DNA of 48,994 bases, from positions 1 through 48,994 of the IMG/VR virus record IMGVR_UViG_3300024261_000050. The stretch is one strand, 5' to 3'. The notes beneath the pieces were generated by a model. That model was not told where the DNA came from, ran no database searches, and saw only the letters and a program-made list of their open reading frames with translations. Source of the DNA: a virus. Below are positions 24,344 through 35,000 of the stretch, one piece after another. Made by a program: the position numbers and the translations under genes. How positions within the stretch are numbered: the stretch's first letter is position 1; each line of letters opens with the position of its first letter.

Positions 24344-27300
24344 TAATAATACTCCCCTTCATTTCTAGCAAATTCTTCCCCATAAATATATGCAGGTATT
24401 GGGTCTTTACCGTGTATGTCCGTCACCTGACCAGCAGAAGCCCCCTCTACTAAAGCAGCTTTTATCCTATTAGTAGTAAATTTTGTTAACCAATCTTCAC
24501 TGTCTGAGTTAAGAGTATCTACGGATTTAAAATATGGCCTATATCCTATTAAGTCTAATCCAGTCATTTCCCTTTCTTTATTTAGTCTTTCAATTCTTGT
24601 AATGGACGTTTTGTCTCCCCTTAAAAACCCGCTACCTGTCGGAGCTTCTGTAATATATGCATTATCAGATATACCTCTTACTATAGTTTCAAATGTTTTC
24701 TTAAAAAATTTACTATCAAATACAGGACCATTTAGCTCGTCAACAATATATTGCTGTGCCTCTAAGTGAGATTTTAAGTCACTCAACTCTTGCGGTTTTA
24801 TAGTTCCATCAGATACCTTATCTCCCACATTGACTAAGTCACCTATTTTTACTACTGGGATTCTTCCGGAAGGAACTGTAAACGTTTTGTCGTTCTGAGT
24901 TCCATACCCTTCTATTCTAAGGTCATAACCTCCTATAGGATTCTTTTCTATCCACTTTACCTTTCCCTTTACATCGCTAAGAGTAGCTTTACCGAGCAGC
25001 TTCTCAGGAACTTTTAACAATTGTTCTAATCTAGGAAATTTATCTGTCAAGCCTCCACCCGCAGACGCAGATCCACCACTATGAAAAGTTTTCATAACTA
25101 ATTGTGTCGAGCGTTCGGTCAAAGCTTGGGACTCAAGAATACCAATAGAAACACCTACTGAAGGTAGACTTCCGTTAGGCATTAACCCGTAACAAAAACT
25201 GCAGATACCTTCTACAGACTCACAAGTCAAGGGGCTACGAACTTTTATTGACCTTATTCCTGCAGTCTTTAGCTTCAAAATCATGTTACTATTGATCAAG
25301 TCATTTCTCCTTGCGACACCAGACACGGACTGTCCTAGAACTCTATCCATGGCGTCCTTGCTATCCACCGTCATTTCTATATCTCTTAATGTCTTGCAAT
25401 CTTCTTCAGTAATAAGTAAATTTCTATTTACGCTAAGCAAAGTTTTGTTTAAAGCCCCAGAATCCTGAGTATTTACTGCTCTGTCAATAGTTCCCTTTCT
25501 TACCGCATACATTGAATTAAAGTATGATGGAGTGTCTATCCCCTCACCGTAAGATTTTAAAACGGGTATAGGCAACGCTTTACCAGAAACATCCTGCAAA
25601 ACCCCTGGCATCGATAAAACTTGTCTTATAGAGTCTTTCTTACTAAAAGATCCTGACTCATACATTCTGTATAAATTATTTGAGGAAGATAGGCTTTTAT
25701 CTTGTGCTTTTTCTGTATCAGTAGTAAGCTTTAATAAAGCCTCTATTCTTTTATCTCCTGACATCGCCTGTATCTTAGGAAGTCTGTCTTTATACAGTCT
25801 ATCTCTATAATCCCTATTTATAGCAAAATCTGTAATAGATACAGTGTTACCGATTGTATGCCCATACTGGACAGATAAATCCTTCCAGGCATTTATAATA
25901 ACAGAAAATTTATCACGGTAGTTCTTTCCTACCCTAGAAAGCACGTCACCAACTGTATTAGCATCCATTACGCGGGAGTAATCCTTTAATGGCTCTGGCA
26001 AATCTTTATTTATATAGTACTGCCCAAGAGTCATATTTTGTCTGCCTAGCTTAAAAACATCTGTCATCTCAAGTCTTGCACTCTTAGCATCTGATATAGT
26101 CTTAAAAGATTTACCGGTATTTTTACCTAGTAAGCTAGCTTGGTACAGCCCTAACTGGTAATCCTGTCCCAGATCGGGTACAACAGAAAGATCACCGTGC
26201 TTAAAAATATTTTTACTTGGTAACATACGATTAGCTTCTTCTATTGCATCGTTGCCAATTGGTATGTTTACTGACATAGTGTCCCCGTCAAAGTCAGCAT
26301 TAAACCCTTTCACAACTATAGGGTTTAATTTTATATCACTTCCATCAGTAAGGACGGTATTAAATGCTTGAATACTATGTTTGTGTAAAGAAGGCGCCCT
26401 ATTAATAACTACTGGTCTAGATTTTACTACATTATTTAAAGAATTTTTAGCTAAAATATCTTCGTCATTGTATGCTTTTAAAGCTGCTGACGCACTCATA
26501 CCTTGTTGCTTTAAATCCTTTATAATAAAAGGTTGAAATATCTTGTAAGCCATTTTAGTGGGAACGCCTACCTGGTCTATCCCCAAGGACGGCTCAACAG
26601 TGATGGTAGATCTTCCTGATAAATCCTGTCTAGAGTCCCACATAGTACCGTGAACAAACCCACGTTTTAAACTTTGTCCAGATAAATCTTTTAAAATACC
26701 CTTATACTTTTTATTCCCATAAGTTATTGGGTCTATAAACCCTTGTAGAGCTTTTACAGAACTATATAAATTATTTGAGTACTTAATTTCATCTTCTTTA
26801 GTTAGTACGTTAGCTGCTTTAGCTTTTCTATAACCCTGGTTGATAAGCCCCACATCCCTATAATGGTGATTTAAATCATTTACCATTAAATCTCCAGAGG
26901 GTAATGGATAAATTGGTCTAAAAATTGGCGGTAAAACTGGTAGGTATTGCATAGTATACGCATCATAAGCACTTAACTTCAACTTTTTTAAATTCTGTAA
27001 AAACCTAACCTTTTTATTCAATTTATTGACATCTGATGGAGGAGCTTTTTTTAACATACGTTTTGATGAAGTGAGCTCTTTACCCACATCTAAGCTTTTA
27101 AGTGCTGAAAGTATAGAATTAAAACCGCCAGCTTTTTTAAAGCTAGGATCTAATCTCTCACTACCATCCATAACAGAACTAAATTTATTTTCTGTTATAC
27201 CCAGTATTTTTTGAATAGAATCTTGATACATAGGATTAGGTATTCTATCAACTAACTTAATGTGGGACCAATTCTTCCCAGAAGACCCGCCTGTAACGTC

Positions 27301-30300
27301 GTTGTCAAATAAACCTCCTTTCCTGCTAGCAAGGTTTTTACCTATCAATAACGCACCAGGATCTTTTAATTCCCCATTACTTAATTTTTTTACATCCTTG
27401 TCTGTGAGAGGAAAGATTTTTATTGTGTCGCCAACTTTCTCTGTATTTACGCCAGCTGCTTTTAATCTATTTAACATCTTATCAAATACAAAGTTTCTAG
27501 ACGGTTTAGGGGGCATCAAACCCAATTGTAATGCTCTCCAGTACTCTTCATTTTCTCTGCCTTTTATGTTTGCAATTTCATACAAATTATTTTTTGCACC
27601 ATGGGCCAAATATGCGTAAGTCTCCATATGACCAGCTTTCTGTGCACCTTTACCAACAGGCCTGTTGTCTACATCATAGCTTCCTATTCCGTGACCAGCG
27701 GATTTTTTCTTGACGATGTGCCTAAGTTTCATAAAATATTTTTCACCGACAAATATGGGGTTTTTAAAAGCTTTCCCAGTCTTACCATCAGTTAAAATTT
27801 CATTAGGCTCAACGCCTGCTTTCTTTATATCAGCCAGCACCCTTTTAGAAGAGTCATCATTCGGGTCATCGAAGTTATCTACTATATAAGTGTTTCCAGT
27901 TTTCTTTGCAATTTTTCCAGCCCCAGCTTCTAAGAGTTGTCCAATATTCATACGTCCAGGGACACCGTGTGGGTTCAACATTATGTCTACAGAAGTACCA
28001 TCGGGCCTATGTGGTGCTTCACTGTCAGGAATTATTTTAGTAACAATATTTTTATTACCATATCTCCCGCTCAGTTTGTCAGCTAGTTTAAATGGGTGTA
28101 CAGATTTTATGTAAATATCTAAGTTTCTACCTATTTTTTTAATATCTATTACTGTACCAGACTCATCCTCATCTCACTCTACAACAACTTTGGTGTACAT
28201 ACTAAATATAGCCTTATTTAATTTTTTTAATGCTCTTTCTTGATCATCCAAAACTTTTTCAACTAAAAAAGCTGCCACTACCTCACCAGGAAAAAATTCT
28301 TTTCCTTTTTTTGCTATACCATCTGACCCTAACTTAGCTAGGTTATCTGGACTAATCTCATCTGGATACCACGCCGAAAACTTTTTCTTATCAAACGAAC
28401 TAATCTTAGGATTAAAGTAAACATTTTTTTTATGGATCATTGTGTGTGAAAGTTTTTCAGCAGCACTTTCCGTTATCACTGCTCCGTCTTCGAAATTGTA
28501 TCCTTTCCAAGGCATGTATGCCACAGTCAAATTTTTACCTATTGATAAAGCTCCGTTACTAGAATAATTGCTGTCAGCTAGTGAGTCCCCCTCTTTTACT
28601 TTGTCCCCTACTTTAACTAATACATCGGAGTGAAGAAATCCATCTTGATTTAATGGAAAATTATTGTACAGTCCCTTACTGAATGACTCCCCGTTAGACT
28701 TTTTTATAGTCACGTAATCATCTGTAATTTTTTCTATAATACCTCGCTCCCCTTTCAGTATGACCGGATTTAAAAAGTTTCCTACTAACTGTTCGTACGT
28801 TTTATCTTCATCCCGTTTTACCTGGACATAAGGAGCTTCTTTTTGATCTAATGCAAGCGCCTGTGTAATCATGCGACCTCCCATCGACCCCCTATTACCT
28901 TGTACAGTTTCTAAAAAAGGAACCATATTTGACTCAAAGGAAAACATAGATTTAGGCGATCTCAAGTAAAAATCGACTTCTGAAGATGAGATCTTCTTAG
29001 TTTTACCTTCATGCATAACAATAACTCTAGGCCCTCGTGACTTGGGAAGACCGTTAACAGTTATATATTGATCTGGAAATCCTACCACCTTAGAAAAAAA
29101 CTGAGTAGGATTTAAATAGTGGATTTTTCCTTTCTTATCAATTACCGGGCTAGTTATGTCATTTCCTACCTTATGGACTTCTGAAGTTAAGCCGACTGAC
29201 ACCCCAATTTTCCCCGATTCTGGGGTAGCGAGGGAGTCTAAAAAACCGAAGTGTGAAGGTTGGACAGACCTAGCCTCCATTGTAATTGCATGGCTACTAC
29301 CTATCCCACCCGTGCCCATTGGTGTCGTTTTTCTCCAATCAGCTAGTATACTTGCAGGGTTAGTTTGTGGAGGAGTTGCAGATAAGTCGCCCACAGTAAA
29401 GAACTCTTTTATTGGCTTAGAGAAAGCACTAGCACTAACAATATCCCTAACGTTATCTTTCAATGACATGGATCGGATCATTTTTCTCTGCAAAGATTCT
29501 TTATGTTTATCAAAATGTGCTGACAATAAATCATCTATACCATATATATTTTTAAAGATTAAACTATCTCTTTTGTCGGGTATATCGATCCCTTTATTTA
29601 TATTCAGTAACTTCACCGATGAAGCTAATAAGGTTTTTCCATTTACAGTTTCGTATCCTGTACCTAGAGTCACCTTAGTTGTTTCTTTACTAACTTTTGT
29701 ATAGTTATTGAAGTACTCATTTAAGCCATTAATAACCTCCTTATAATCTTTCGGATCTTTTTTGTAGAAGTTTTTGTAAATTGAGGTCATTTCTGAAACC
29801 TCAGTATTTAGTGCCCCTTTTTTATTTAGTAATAAAAGGTCAGATCCCCAAGCTTTTTCCATATCTCTATCAGATACGCCGAGTAAGTTTAGTAATGTCC
29901 AGAGTCTATATTTTCTATTTTTTAATATTACAACAAAAATTTGTTTTATAGGATCCAGCTGCATTTTAAAATTATAGCCACGCTCAAGATTAAATTCATT
30001 CTCAAGCTCACCATTATTCTTTACCCTAGCATATATACCAGACTTTCTTCTAAGTTGGTTGGTTGTTTGATACTCATTACCGTCTATTATTGCTGTGAAC
30101 CTGTTTGTTAGCTTTGGTATGTGTCCTATTTTTGAATTTTTTTTCTGACTAATAATCTTACCAGAAGTAGAGTCAATAATCTTTATATCAGCATATATAG
30201 GAATTTGCCATGTCTTCCTGTTTAATTTTACTTTCTTTTGCTCAGGGAAATCCATATCAGAGAGAGTATCTTTTACTACGACATTCTCTATAATAAGTTT

Positions 30301-30405
30301 TCTACCATTAGATTCTACGGGGAAGGCCGCCTCTATAGAGTTAGATATGGAAGAAAAGATGTTTTTATTCTGGAGTCGGTGGTCTAAGTAATTAGCGTTT
30401 TTCAT
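24343..30405 (-). CDS. Fused RNA polymerase beta-beta' subunit with in-frame TGA
   Basis: One frame of 2,020 residues from ATG 30405 to TAA 24343-24345, broken only by TGA at 28174-28176 (codon 744). Beta motifs: PSHFGFLDSLATPESGKIG, GNRGSMGGRM, then NLTVAYMPWKGYNFEDGAVI before the TGA; LADKLSGRYGNKNIV and LNPHGVPGRMNIGQ after it. Beta' follows without a stop or start: GGLFDNDVTGG, the catalytic NADFDGD at about residues 1369-1375 and a CxxxxxxCxxC cluster before the GGSASAGGGL trigger region. The TGA lies in the conserved C-terminal part of beta, so full polymerase requires reading TGA as an amino acid, presumably Trp. It would transcribe phage genes. No sigma or alpha homologue is seen in the window. 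Confidence 0.93.
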
Positions 30406-30450
30406 AGAAATTTTTTTTTATAAATATTGGTATAAGAATTAAGTAACGTT

Positions 30451-30478
30451 GTACTGTTTAAATATAAACTAACAGTAC
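30451..30478. repeat. Inverted repeat upstream of the polymerase
   Basis: GTACTGTT at 30451-30458 and AACAGTAC at 30471-30478 form a perfect 8-base dyad in the divergent region between the polymerase gene and the plus-strand operon, 20 bases from a GGTATAAGAA motif. It could be an operator or a small stem-loop. Confidence 0.5.
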
Positions 30479-30511
30479 GGCTATGTCAACTGATAAACCA
30501 GGGACATATTT

Positions 30512-30577
30512 TTGAATACAAAAGAAAAAGAAAGTGATCCCAACGACGAAATTTACGTCGAACCTTGGGGTAAGTAA
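30512..30577 (+). CDS. Putative 21-residue peptide (TTG start)
   Basis: Reads NTKEKESDPNDEIYVEPWGK from TTG 30512 to TAA. The composition looks protein-like, but there is no strong ribosome-binding site. An imperfect hairpin (GAAAGGGAC / GTCTCTTTC) follows at about 30583-30606. The rest of 30406-30634 shows no gene. Confidence 0.28.
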   Translation: MNTKEKESDPNDEIYVEPWGK

Positions 30578-30634
30578 GGAAAGAAAGGGACTATCTGTCT
30601 CTTTCTAATTTAAAAAAAATAACCATATTTATCT

Positions 30635-30763
30635 ATGAAAGATTCTGAAATGAAGTCATCAATAACAGACATAGTAAAAACTGTTTCTACGTTTGTACTT
30701 GATCTAATTTATGGCACCGACGAAGAACACACAAAAAAAGATTCGAAAAAAAAAGATAAGTAA
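30635..30763 (+). CDS. Small lysine-rich protein
   Basis: 42 residues from ATG 30635 to TAA 30761-30763, with an amphipathic helix (SITDIVKTVSTFVLDLIYG) and a lysine-rich tail. Precedes the next gene by 12 bases. Function unknown. Confidence 0.45.
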   Translation: MKDSEMKSSITDIVKTVSTFVLDLIYGTDEEHTKKDSKKKDK

Positions 30764-30775
30764 AGGAAACTAAAG

Positions 30776-31087
30776 ATGATTGATATCCCGAAGCAGGACC
30801 CAATAAGTTATGAAGAATCGGCGTATGATTTAGAAGGATACGACTTTGTAAGGGACGTACATGTAAATGTTTGTACAAATGATGTTGGGTATGTAACTAA
30901 ACTAGAAGTCATGGTATGTACAAACAGTCTAGAAAGTTTTTCAGATATTGTTCTTCCTGTTGAGTTTAAAAATAAGGAAGAGTTTGATCAACTACTGGAA
31001 GGCAAGTTGAAACAAGCAGACGAACACTTTAAAAAAGAAAACGAAAGATTAGAAGCCTCTTTTAGGCAATGCAGATTATTTAATTAA
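30776..31087 (+). CDS. Unknown protein
   Basis: 103 residues, mixed fold with a helical, charged C-terminus. Preceded by AAGGAAACTAAAG and located directly upstream of the AAA+ ATPase. No family recognised. Confidence 0.55.
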   Translation: MIDIPKQDPISYEESAYDLEGYDFVRDVHVNVCTNDVGYVTKLEVMVCTNSLESFSDIVLPVEFKNKEEFDQLLEGKLKQADEHFKKENERLEASFRQCRLFN

Positions 31088-31109
31088 AAACAAAGGAAAC
31101 AAAAAAAAG

Positions 31110-32242
31110 ATGTTAAAAAAATTATTAAAAACAGAGAGTACCTTAAACTCTTATTTTATAGAGAGGGAAGACGAAGTCAGAGGACTAACCTTAGGCATAT
31201 TATCGGGAAACAATGTTCTATTTTTGGGCCCTCCCGGAGTATCTAAGTCACTTCTTGTAAATAGTTGGGCGTCGTTAATTAAGGACACTAACTATTTTGG
31301 ATGGCTAGTGAACAGATTCTCAACACCAGAAGAGCTTTTTGGCCCTTACTCTTTAAAAGGTTTGGAAAACGATGAGTACAAAAGAATTACGGATGGAAAA
31401 CTTCCGGACTCTCATGTAGGTTTTATTGATGAAGTCTTCAAGTGTAATTCAGGTGTTTTAAATGCATTACTAAGCGTGTTAAATGAGAGAACCTTCTACA
31501 ATAACGGGAAGGCAGTGAAGACCCCAATATTAACAGTGGTAGGCGCATCAAATGAATTACCAGAAGAATCTGATAACTTAGAAGCTATGTACGATAGATT
31601 TCAGTTAAAATATATGGTAAGCCGCATTCAGGAGCCATCTAATTTTTCTAAATTAATGAAATTAAAAAATGGTTTGAAGGAAATACGACTTTAAGTTTAT
31701 CCGACATTCATGCCGCAAAAGCTCAAGCAATGGAAGTTCAGATATCCGATGAAATGGTTGACCTTCTAACTGAGCTGAGAGAAAAGTTAAAGGAAGAAAA
31801 TATCGACGTTACTGATAGGACATATATGTTTTCTAAAAAATTACTAAAAGCAGAAGCGTATATGAACGGTAAATCAGAAGTAACTGAAGAAGACTTTGAA
31901 ATTTTACAAAACGCATTTTGGTCTGAACCAGGTCAGAAAAAAACTGTATACAGCACTATCTTAAACACCGTAAACCCAGCAAAGAGTAAAGTCTTAGATA
32001 TTTATTATGACGCTACGGACTTATTTGAGGATTTAATGGCAAGTAAAAAAGATAACATAGAATCTACAGAGAAGAGTATGGAAGCTGTAATTAAGTTAAA
32101 AGATGCTAAAAAATCTTTACGGGGACATTACTTAGATGCTAAGAAAAATGGACAAGACTACAAAATTGTACAGAAATACGAAAAGAAAGTAGACATCTAT
32201 TTAAATAAAGTATACGCAGAATGTTTGGAGGTTTCATTTTAA
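31110..32242 (+). CDS. MoxR/RavA-like AAA+ ATPase, requires -1 frameshift
   Basis: Two frames together give a complete MoxR-type ATPase of about 375 residues. Frame 1 (31110-31694) has Walker A GPPGVSKS at residues 40-47, Walker B VGFIDEVFK near residue 105 and a sensor GASNELPEE. Its last seven residues are out of family. The -1 frame continues with WFEGNTTLSLSDIHAAKAQA and the lid domain with DRTYMFSKKLLKAEAYMNG, ending at 32242. The switch point is A_AAA_AAT at 31664-31670, in phase for -1 slippage. MoxR ATPases remodel partner proteins together with VWA proteins, and one follows here. Either programmed frameshifting or a one-base homopolymer deletion explains the break. Confidence 0.78.
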
Positions 32243-33787
32243 ATGAAAAGTTTATCAAAGAAAAATAGATCTATATTAAGCGAGATCAGGTCAGAAGAGT
32301 TTACTATAGACCACGATAACTTTGATATTAAGAACTTTCAAGAGTTACTAGTAAAAAATCCTAAGATAGCCCGATTATATATCGAAGGATCAAAAGAATA
32401 CCCACAATTCAAAAATCTTCAACAAGATGTTTATGATTCATTATATAAATACGGGCCGAAAAAAGTACATGAGTCAGATATACAATTAGAGTACCTATTA
32501 AATAGTCAAATTATGGATGCAGTAGTAGACTCTAATAAGTATAAGGAATTAAGATTAATGACAAGGCTGGATAAGGTAAATTCAGCCGTCGGGTCTGAGG
32601 TATTAGGTAATGATGTGAAAGACTTGGTTGACAAGTTAAGAGAGGAGTTTGAAGACGCATTAAATAATGCAAAACAAGCTCAGAAACAAGTAGACGATGA
32701 ACAGGGACAAGGTAAGGGTGAGCAACCCGAGTCCGAGGGAGGTGCCGGAGATCAAGAAGGTAAAGGACAGGAATTCACATCTCTTGAGGAAGCACAAAAG
32801 AAACTGGAAGAGTCTATGAAGACCTTGAACAACTTTATTGATGAACGTGAAAGACGTCAGATAGATAAAATGCTGGACAATGCTTTAAGTGAGACGAAGG
32901 AAACTTCGGACATGATTACTAACTGGGGGTTAGAACAAGACCCAAGTTACAGCAAAGCAGGGTACCAACAAAAGTTGAAACTGATTGAAAGGCTAAAGTC
33001 ATCAAAAAAGCTACAAGAAATATCTAAGTTAGCTGGAAGATACAAAAGATTAGCTGTAAACTCTCAGAAAGAAAAAATACGAAAGGGAGCAGATTCTCTA
33101 TATGACATAGTTACGGGGAATGACCTGGGACGAGTGTTATCTAGCGAAGCAATGAAGTTAAGAAAACCTATATTGAAAACCTTGTTTATGAAAGAGTATC
33201 TAGAAGAATCGTTACTACAATATGAGTACCAAGGCAAGGAAAGGAAAGGTAATGGTCCTATGATATGTTGCATTGACTCGTCTGGAAGTATGGGAGGTAT
33301 CCCAGAAATTTGGGCAAAATCAGTAGCTATGGGATTGTTAGATATTTCAAGACAGCAAAAAAGATCCTTCATGGTCATACATTTCGATGCGTCAAGCAAA
33401 GAAAGTTTGCACACCAATACTTTTGACAAAAACGGAAGTTACAATATAGAAGAGGTGCTAGACATGGCAGAATACTTCACGAGTGGCGGCACATTATTCG
33501 AGCCATCCCTAGATCTAGCAAGAGACAAGATCGAACAAGAGAAAGACTTCGAAAAAGCTGATATAGTTTTTATAACTGACGGAGAATCTACCATAAGACC
33601 AAATTGGTTATCTAACTTTAAGAAGTGGAAGTCAGAAAAGAATGTAAAGATACAATCTATACTAATAGATATGGGCTATAATTTTCAAGGAAGCTTGGAT
33701 TTATTCAGCGATTCAGTTACAAAACTGAGAGAATTGACCTCATCATCTTTGGATGAGTTAGCTACGGACATCTTTAAAAACATATAA
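32243..33787 (+). CDS. VWA-domain protein, partner of the MoxR ATPase
   Basis: 514 residues. The VWA domain occupies about residues 335-510 with MIDAS motif DSSGSMG at residue 345, SGGTLFEP near residue 412 and FITDGES near residue 445. The middle third is a long coiled coil with a Gln/Gly/Glu-rich hinge (GQGKGEQPESEGGAGDQEG). MoxR plus VWA pairs such as RavA-ViaA act as chaperone-like machines; the phage substrate is unknown. Starts one base after the ATPase stop, so the two are co-translated. Confidence 0.85.
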   Translation: MKSLSKKNRSILSEIRSEEFTIDHDNFDIKNFQELLVKNPKIARLYIEGSKEYPQFKNLQQDVYDSLYKYGPKKVHESDIQLEYLLNSQIMDAVVDSNKYKELRLMTRLDKVNSAVGSEVLGNDVKDLVDKLREEFEDALNNAKQAQKQVDDEQGQGKGEQPESEGGAGDQEGKGQEFTSLEEAQKKLEESMKTLNNFIDERERRQIDKMLDNALSETKETSDMITNWGLEQDPSYSKAGYQQKLKLIERLKSSKKLQEISKLAGRYKRLAVNSQKEKIRKGADSLYDIVTGNDLGRVLSSEAMKLRKPILKTLFMKEYLEESLLQYEYQGKERKGNGPMICCIDSSGSMGGIPEIWAKSVAMGLLDISRQQKRSFMVIHFDASSKESLHTNTFDKNGSYNIEEVLDMAEYFTSGGTLFEPSLDLARDKIEQEKDFEKADIVFITDGESTIRPNWLSNFKKWKSEKNVKIQSILIDMGYNFQGSLDLFSDSVTKLRELTSSSLDELATDIFKNI

Positions 33788-34097
33788 TTACAGTTACATA
33801 GGACAGAGTCGTCCGGGCAATACGTTTCGTATAGCATTGTAGGTTAGCCTACCACTCAGTTGCACGAGATTAGTGGTTAGTGTAGTTATAGTTAAATCAA
33901 CAGTTACGAGAGTAACATACTACGATGGCTGATACGGCCATCTATGATTATAATGTTGTACAAATACTATTTTGCACAGCAATATCATCAAGAACAAAAT
34001 CTAAACAGTTTTTAAGATCGTTAAAAACTGGTAGTATAACTACTAAAATGCGGGCGGGGAGATAACTCTCCCCACCCCATGACAAGGAGAAGACAAC
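33788..34097 (+). ncRNA. Structured region upstream of the reverse transcriptase (candidate retron msr-msd)
   Basis: 310 bases without a gene but full of stem-loops: ATACG-TTT-CGTAT (33820-33832), GTAGG-TTAG-CCTAC, CCACT/AGTGG, GTTAC-GAGA-GTAAC, GATGGC/GCCATC, CAGTTTTTAA/TTAAAAACTG, and GGGGAG/CTCCCC before the ribosome-binding site. GTAGTTATA near 33882 and TATAACTAC near 34034 are perfect 9-base complements enclosing most of the hairpins, as the a1/a2 ends of a retron RNA would. The TTTCG loop recalls retron msr stem-loops. No RNA end or branch G can be fixed from sequence alone. Confidence 0.45.
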
Positions 34098-35000
34098 ATG
34101 ACAATTTTTGAAATGGTAGAGAAAGATAGAGAAGAGTTGAAAGATATAGACAAAAATAAGGAGTTATATTATCTGTCGTACCCCATAAAGAAAAGAAATG
34201 GTAATAGTAGATGGTTAGACGCACCTCAAGGTGAGTTAAAAGATTTTCAAGAGGCCTTTCTTTATAAATTTTTATACAAGTTTAAACCACATCCAGCAGC
34301 AGTAGGGTTTGTGACAAAAAAACACGTATCAGATGGCGCTAAAAAACATTTAAAAAATAATGTACTGCTTACAATAGACGTACTAAATTTCTTTGGAAGT
34401 ATACATGAACTTAGAGTTATAAAATTAATTAGCTTCTTGTTTAGTGCATACGTAAAAAGAGACCCATCTTTTGTATTCAGGAAAGACGACATACCATTAA
34501 TAGCCTCTTTATTAACATTTAAAGGATCTATTCCCCAGGGCGCCCCGTCAAGTCCAGCATTATCGAATTTGTATTGCCTTAGACTAGACAAGAATTTAAC
34601 TAACTTTGCAGAAAACCACAATCTTGTGTACACCAGATATGCTGATGATTCTGCATTTAGTCATAAAAATAGGACCGAAGATATAGGCAAGCTTATTCCT
34701 GAAATAGAGATGTTTTTTAACGCAGAAGCTTTAGTATTAAATAAAAAGAAAACTAAAGTTAGGAGACCTCATAAAAGAATGGTAGTCACGGGAGTAGTAA
34801 TAAATGATAAATTAGGGATTCCTAAATGGAAAAGTAAAAATTTTAGAGCTAAGTTACATAACTTAATAAGAGACAATAAGTCAGTAACATTAGAAGAATA
34901 TCAAAAAATGAGAGGTTATGCAGAATGGATACGAACATTGGACCCACTAAAGGGAAAAAAGTTTATAAAACAACTTGGGAACGTGACTTTATCAGATTAA
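34098..35000 (+). CDS. Retron-type reverse transcriptase
   Basis: 300 residues. Reverse-transcriptase motifs in order: LTIDVLNFFGSI (catalytic Asp94) at 91-102, GSIPQGAPSSPALSN at 143-157, TRYADDSAFS (YADD at 181-184) and LNKKKTKV near 214. Retron features: GFVTKKHVSDGAKKHL at 70-85, where GAKKH matches the retron NAxxH motif, and VVTGVVIND at 229-237, the VTG motif of the thumb. Retron enzymes make branched RNA-DNA hybrids from a neighbouring RNA and usually serve anti-phage defence; in a phage they may defend against rivals. Strong site AAGGAGAAGACAAC upstream. Confidence 0.9.
   Translation: MTIFEMVEKDREELKDIDKNKELYYLSYPIKKRNGNSRWLDAPQGELKDFQEAFLYKFLYKFKPHPAAVGFVTKKHVSDGAKKHLKNNVLLTIDVLNFFGSIHELRVIKLISFLFSAYVKRDPSFVFRKDDIPLIASLLTFKGSIPQGAPSSPALSNLYCLRLDKNLTNFAENHNLVYTRYADDSAFSHKNRTEDIGKLIPEIEMFFNAEALVLNKKKTKVRRPHKRMVVTGVVINDKLGIPKWKSKNFRAKLHNLIRDNKSVTLEEYQKMRGYAEWIRTLDPLKGKKFIKQLGNVTLSD

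Noticed and set aside
24081-30000. Plus-strand open frames opposite the RNA polymerase gene
   Set aside because: They have no family resemblance or ribosome-binding sites and mirror the codon pattern of the conserved polymerase on the other strand.
34098-35000. Diversity-generating retroelement
   Set aside because: No template/variable repeat pair was seen, and the enzyme has retron VTG and NAxxH-like motifs.
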